This document shows, one piece after another, positions 60,477 through 64,000 of a stretch of 64,000 nt of DNA. The stretch's first letter is position 1; the number at the start of each line of letters is the position of its first letter. The notes below the pieces were generated by a model. That model had not been told where the DNA came from, made no database searches, and worked only from the letters and a program-made list of their open reading frames with translations. The DNA comes from Clostridiales bacterium (GTDB lineage Bacteria; Bacillota; Clostridia; Oscillospirales; Oscillospiraceae), in NCBI GenBank assembly GCA_004556345.1, contig SFHQ01000001.1, positions 40,091 to 104,090 on the forward strand. The letters are read 5' to 3'. The position numbers and the translations under genes are program-made.

Positions 60477-62213
60477 ATGTCCTACCAAGCACAATATGAA
60501 CGCTGGCTGCACAGCCCCGCCCTCTCCCAGCCGGAGAAGGACGAGCTGGCCGCCCTTTCCCACAACGCAGGCGAGATCGAAGACCGCTTCTTCTCCCTGC
60601 TCCAGTTCGGCACCGCCGGGCTGCGGGGCGTGATGGGCGTCGGCCTGCGCCGGATGAACGTCCACGTCATCCGCCACGCCACCCAGGCCTTTGCCAACGT
60701 CATCTTGGCCGAGGGCAAAGCATTTGCTGCCCAAGGCGTTGCCATCTGCTACGACTGCCGGGTCCACTCCCAGGAGTTCGCCCGTGCCGCCGCCGAAGTG
60801 ATGGCGGGCAACGGCATCCCTGTGCGCCTGTTCGAGGCCATGCGCCCCACCCCGGAGCTGTCCTTCGCTGTGCGGGAGTACGGCTGTGCCGCGGGCCTGA
60901 ACGTCACCGCCAGCCACAATCCCCCGGAGTACAACGGCTATAAAGTCTACTGGTCCGACGGGGCCCAGCTGCCCCCCCAGCACGCCGCCGCCATCGCCGC
61001 CCAGATGGAACAGCTGGACGTATTTGACGACATCCAGTCCCTGGCCTATGAGACGGCGCTGAACAAGGGCCTCATCACCCTGATGGGCAAGGAGACCGAC
61101 GACAAGTTCCTCGCCCACGTCCTGGCGCAGATCAACGACAAGGCCTCTGTCGCCAAGGTGGCGGATACCTTCACCATGGTCTACACCCCCTTCCACGGCA
61201 CCGGGTACCAGCAGATCCCCTATGTGCTGGGTGAGCTGGGCATCCGGCACCTGCATTGCGTCCCGGAGCAGATGGTCATCGACGGGACCTTCCCCACCGT
61301 CAAGTCCCCCAACCCGGAGACGCCGGAGAGCTTCGCCCTGGCGCTGGACCTGGCGAAAAAAGTCAACGCCGACCTCATCCTCGGCTCTGACCCCGACGCC
61401 GACCGCGTGGCCATCCAGGTCAAGGACAAGAACGGCCAATACGTCCAGATTTCCGGCAACCAGACGGGCGTGCTGCTGCTGGACTATCTGATCGGCGCCA
61501 AAAAGCGGGCCGGGACCCTGCCCGCCGACGCTGTGGCCCTCAAGTCTCTGGTGACAACGGACATGGCCCGCGTGGTCGCTGAGGCCAACGGGGTCAAGTC
61601 CTACAACACCTTCACCGGCTTCAAGTTCATGGCCGAGAAGAAGAACCAGCTGGAAGCCGCCGGTCAGGGTCACGTCATTTTCTCCTACGAGGAATCCATC
61701 GGGTATATGATCGGCGATTATGTCCGGGATAAGGACGCCGTCACCGCCTCCCTGCTGCTGACGGAAATGACCGCCTGGTACGCCGCCCAGGGCATAACCC
61801 TGCTGGACGCCCTGGACGCCCTCTACGCCAAGTACGGCTACTACGGCGAAAAGACCCTGAACCTGGTCATGCCCGGTCTGGAGGGCATGGCGCTCATGGC
61901 CAACCTCATGGCCAAGCTCCGCCAGACTCCCCCCGCCGAGATCGCCGGGACCACGGTCCTGCACCAGAAGGACTATCAGGACGGCACCGAGCGCGACACC
62001 GCCTCCGGCGCTGTCTCTCCCATGGCGCTGGTCGGCTCCAACGTCCTGGCCTACGACCTGGCCGACGAGACCACCATCGTCGTCCGTCCCTCCGGCACAG
62101 AGCCGAAGATCAAGGTCTACGTCCTCGCCAAGGGCAAGGACAGCACCGACAGCCAGGAGAAGGTGGCAAAGTACGCCGCCTGGGCGGAGACACTGAACGA
62201 GCTGGCGAAATAA
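60477..62213 (+). CDS. phosphoglucomutase/phosphomannomutase family
   Basis: The 578-aa alpha-D-phosphohexomutase has the N-terminal FGTAGLRGVMGVGLRRMN, active-site Ser in TASHNPPEYNGYKVYW, metal-binding GSDPDADRVAI, sugar-binding FSYEESIGYMIGDYVRDKDA and phosphate-binding RPSGTEPKIKVY. The length and layout match PgcA-type phosphoglucomutases, which supply glucose-1-phosphate for wall and capsule polymers. It is not GlmM, which is about 450 aa. The ATG at 60477 is set by AAAGGAG. No promoter is seen between it and rlmH (48 nt). Confidence 0.92.
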   Translation: MSYQAQYERWLHSPALSQPEKDELAALSHNAGEIEDRFFSLLQFGTAGLRGVMGVGLRRMNVHVIRHATQAFANVILAEGKAFAAQGVAICYDCRVHSQEFARAAAEVMAGNGIPVRLFEAMRPTPELSFAVREYGCAAGLNVTASHNPPEYNGYKVYWSDGAQLPPQHAAAIAAQMEQLDVFDDIQSLAYETALNKGLITLMGKETDDKFLAHVLAQINDKASVAKVADTFTMVYTPFHGTGYQQIPYVLGELGIRHLHCVPEQMVIDGTFPTVKSPNPETPESFALALDLAKKVNADLILGSDPDADRVAIQVKDKNGQYVQISGNQTGVLLLDYLIGAKKRAGTLPADAVALKSLVTTDMARVVAEANGVKSYNTFTGFKFMAEKKNQLEAAGQGHVIFSYEESIGYMIGDYVRDKDAVTASLLLTEMTAWYAAQGITLLDALDALYAKYGYYGEKTLNLVMPGLEGMALMANLMAKLRQTPPAEIAGTTVLHQKDYQDGTERDTASGAVSPMALVGSNVLAYDLADETTIVVRPSGTEPKIKVYVLAKGKDSTDSQEKVAKYAAWAETLNELAK

Positions 62214-62230
62214 TCATATCCTAACGATCT

Positions 62231-62275
62231 GCACCGCCTCACCGCGTTTTGACCAACGCAGTGGGGCGGTGCTTG
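62231..62275 (+). terminator. terminator of the phosphohexomutase gene
   Basis: A composite stem: GCACCGCC pairs with GGCGGTGC, with an inner CACCGCGTT-type stem, but only a short T stretch follows. Confidence 0.65.
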
Positions 62276-62336
62276 CATACTTCTCTCCGCATCTCCATAC
62301 ACTCAAAGGACTTCAGTTTCACTGGGAGGTCCTGCT

Positions 62337-63473
62337 ATGAAAAAACTCTGTGCCCTCGCTCTCTGCCTGGCCCTGTGCGTGGGCCTCCTTCCCTCCGCTG
62401 CGTGGGCGGCGGGGCCGGAGGTCAAGGCCAAGGCGGTGCTGCTGATGGAAAAATCCACGGGAGACATTCTGTATGAAGAACACGGCGAAGAGCCGCTGGA
62501 GCTGGCCAGCGTGACGAAAGTCATGACCATGCTGCTCATCATGGAGGCCCTGGAGGACGGAACGCTGACCCCCGACACGATGGTGGCTGTCTCCGCCAAC
62601 GCCGCCGGGATGGGCGGGTCCCAGGTCTACATGAAGGAAGGCGAAACGTTCTCCGTCCACGATATGCTCAAGGCCATCGCCGTGGCCTCCGGCAACGACG
62701 CCTGCGTGGCCATGGCCGAGCATCTGGCGGGCAGCGAAGCCGCCTTTGTGGAGCGAATGAACGCCCGCGCCGCCGAGCTGGGCATGGAAAACACCGTTTT
62801 CTGCAACTGCACCGGCCTGCCCGCCGAGGGGCACCACTCCACCGCCCACGACATCGCCCTCATGTCTCGTGAGCTGATTTTGAAGCACCCGGACATCCGC
62901 ACCTACACCACCATCTGGATGGATACCCTGCGGGACGGGAGCTTCCAGCTGGCCAACACCAACAAGCTCATCCGCTTTTACGACGGGGCCACGGGCCTCA
63001 AGACCGGCTCCACTGACGGCGCTCTCTACTGCATCTCCGCCACGGCAGAGAAGGACGGCATGGAGCTGATCGCCGTGGTCCTCGGCTCCCCCACCTCCGC
63101 CGACCGCTTCGAGGCCGCCAAAGCCCTGCTCAACTACGGCTTCGCCGGGTACAGCCTGGTGACCGCCGCCCCCTCTGAACCCCTCTCCCCCATCCCCGTG
63201 ACCCTGGGCGTGGCCGAGAGCGTCCAACCCGTCCTCTCCGAACCCGCCCAGCTCCTCCTGCCCAAAGCAGACGCCGGAAAGCTCACCACCACCGTCTCCC
63301 TCCCGGACACCCTGCAAGCCCCCGTCGAAGCAGGCCAGCAGCTCGGAACGCTCACCGTCCTGGTGAACAACGAACCCTTCCAAACCCTCCCCCTGACCGC
63401 GCAAGAACCCGTCCCCCGCCTGACCCTCTGGCAGGTCTTCCAGGGAATGGTGGGGATGTTGTGTGGAAAATAA
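62337..63473 (+). CDS. dacF: D-alanyl-D-alanine carboxypeptidase, DacF-type (low-MW PBP)
   Basis: The 378-aa protein has a signal peptide (cleavage near AWA, residue 24) and a complete peptidase S11 domain: catalytic Ser and Lys in ASVTKVMT, VASGND (SxN), and LKTGSTDGA (KTG). A PBP5-like C-terminal domain follows from about residue 280, and the end (FQGMVGML) may be amphipathic. It trims pentapeptides in the wall. GGGAGG precedes the ATG. A weak promoter (TTGCAT, 19 bp, TACACT, 62273-62303) may serve it. Confidence 0.92.
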   Translation: MKKLCALALCLALCVGLLPSAAWAAGPEVKAKAVLLMEKSTGDILYEEHGEEPLELASVTKVMTMLLIMEALEDGTLTPDTMVAVSANAAGMGGSQVYMKEGETFSVHDMLKAIAVASGNDACVAMAEHLAGSEAAFVERMNARAAELGMENTVFCNCTGLPAEGHHSTAHDIALMSRELILKHPDIRTYTTIWMDTLRDGSFQLANTNKLIRFYDGATGLKTGSTDGALYCISATAEKDGMELIAVVLGSPTSADRFEAAKALLNYGFAGYSLVTAAPSEPLSPIPVTLGVAESVQPVLSEPAQLLLPKADAGKLTTTVSLPDTLQAPVEAGQQLGTLTVLVNNEPFQTLPLTAQEPVPRLTLWQVFQGMVGMLCGK

Positions 63474-63480
63474 CATTTTC

Positions 63481-63510
63481 TTGACCCTTTCCTCTATCGC
63501 ACGGTATACT
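63481..63510 (+). promoter_or_regulatory. promoter of the hicB-like gene
   Basis: TTGACC, 18 bp, TATACT, 36 nt before the ATG. Confidence 0.75.
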
Positions 63511-63545
63511 ACATAAGAGCAGATAGAAAGCGAGGCGAATCGCTC

Positions 63546-63764
63546 ATGACAAAACTGGAAGAACTGATGAAGCGCCCGTATAAACTAGAATTGATCGAAG
63601 ACCCGGACGAAGGCGGGTTTGTCGCATCCTACCCTGAGCTGAGGGGATGTATCACTTGCGCAGAAACAGCAAAGGAAGCGGTGGAGGCTGCCAAAGACGC
63701 AAAACGCGCTTGGCTGGAAGCCGCCCTATCAAATGACTTTCCCATCCCACCAACCTCTTCCTAA
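63546..63764 (+). CDS. HicB-like antitoxin N-terminal domain, shortened and without HicA
   Basis: The 72-aa protein matches the HicB-like ferredoxin-fold domain: YKLELIEDPDEGGFVASYPE, LRGCITCAETAKEAVEAAKD and AKRAWLEAALSNDFPIP. Relatives have a ribbon-helix-helix or HTH end of another 40-60 residues, which is missing here. No hicA toxin gene is found upstream (dacF is 72 bp away) or downstream. It has its own promoter, so it may be a relic or an orphan. Only 5 bp separate the stop from a palindromic element. Confidence 0.85.
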   Translation: MTKLEELMKRPYKLELIEDPDEGGFVASYPELRGCITCAETAKEAVEAAKDAKRAWLEAALSNDFPIPPTSS

Positions 63765-63769
63765 AAAAT

Positions 63770-63795
63770 GTAGTGGCCGCAGACCCCTGCGGCCA
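63770..63795 (+). repeat. 26-bp palindromic element, copy B, just after hicB-like stop
   Basis: GTAG plus a 9-bp inverted repeat (TGGCCGCAG/CTGCGGCCA) with loop ACCC. One base differs from copy A at 46607-46632, in inverted orientation. Confidence 0.85.
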
Positions 63796-63828
63796 GCTCG
63801 TTGCATAATCGAACCACTGATATAGAAC

Positions 63829-63870
63829 ACCACCCACGCCCTCATGATTCGGCGTGGGTGGTTCGTTTTA
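63829..63870 (+). terminator. terminator between hicB-like and XRE genes
   Basis: A 12-bp perfect stem (63829-63840 with 63851-63862), a 10-nt loop and TTCGTTTT. It serves the rightward gene best. Confidence 0.8.
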
Positions 63871-63873
63871 TCC

Positions 63874-64000
63874 TCATTCATCAAAATAGAAGGGAACCTT
63901 TTCTTCGATCACTTGAATCAGCTCATGAGGTTTTATATCTAACGCGAACGCTATCTTAAAGACCGTGTCTATCGTTGGGCTTCTCAGCCCTCTTTCTATT
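63874..64000 (-). CDS. XRE-family HTH regulator, C-terminal part, cut by window edge
   Basis: The last 42 residues are visible on the minus strand: ERGLRSPTIDTVFKIAFALD and IKPHELIQVIEEKVPFYFDE. P-T-I-D-T-V-F-K-I-A-F-A-L-D is the recognition end of an XRE helix-turn-helix. The N-terminus lies beyond the window. It converges on the hicB-like gene; whether they form a pair cannot be told. Confidence 0.8.
   Translation of the reverse strand, partial: IERGLRSPTIDTVFKIAFALDIKPHELIQVIEEKVPFYFDE

Noticed and set aside
1..64000. tRNA, rRNA, insertion sequences, prophage or replication origin
   Set aside because: I looked for them in all longer intergenic regions and saw none. A covariance search would be needed to exclude small RNAs.

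Overview
This 64 kb window is chromosomal DNA from a GC-rich, low-oxygen member of the Firmicutes. The best guess is a gut Clostridia of the Oscillospiraceae type. That rests on gene content (RemA, CdaA/CdaR, WalRK-YycHI, RnpM/YlxQ, LCP protein, SLH proteins, and one-chain pyruvate:ferredoxin oxidoreductase) and on many strong SD sequences paired with TTG or GTG starts. No rRNA, tRNA, insertion sequence, phage or CRISPR array is visible. The taxonomic placement is inference.

Layout. Positions 1-12.4 kb are one long leftward run: cdaA-cdaR-rseC-DUF5685-J-domain protein-yicC-remA-gmk-rpoZ-priA-def-fmt-rsmB-rlmN (rlmN runs off the left edge). It links c-di-AMP synthesis to RNA processing, replication restart and translation initiation. 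A divergent SpoU methyltransferase follows. From 13.6-18.3 kb there is a MalT-like regulator, then an acidic WGD-repeat lipoprotein, an SLH-only protein and a DUF3137 membrane protein. From 18.7-24.9 kb is a redox operon: duplicated RnfB-like polyferredoxin, pyruvate:ferredoxin oxidoreductase, and GltA/NfnB-like oxidoreductase. From 25-29.5 kb are DUF3870-dcd, an NCS2-like permease and an LCP protein. From 29.7-38.2 kb is the rightward rimP-nusA-rnpM-ylxQ-infB-rbfA-nrnA-truB-ribF translation operon.

From 38.3-43.9 kb is a catabolic island: NhaC-family antiporter, LuxR-type regulator, putrescine aminotransferase and aldehyde dehydrogenase. From 44-51.5 kb are an SLH protein, a CLC anion transporter (possibly fluoride type), a dihydrouridine synthase, an EF-G2-like GTPase and a membrane-anchored GH3 protein that has lost its catalytic residues. 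From 51.5-57.8 kb, leftward, is Nudix-walR-walK-yycH-yycI-serpin; a lipoprotein serpin sits where walJ/yycJ is commonly found. From 57.9 kb to the right edge are an 82-aa unknown protein, murA, rlmH, a phosphohexomutase, a DacF-type carboxypeptidase, a shortened HicB-like protein and the end of an XRE regulator.

The observations most worth following are the polyferredoxin/PFOR/GltA operon, the serpin in the walRK operon, the catalytically dead NagZ-like protein, the MalT/lipoprotein/SLH/DUF3137 cluster, and a 26-bp palindromic element present twice, 17 kb apart. No single wholly new system is proven here.
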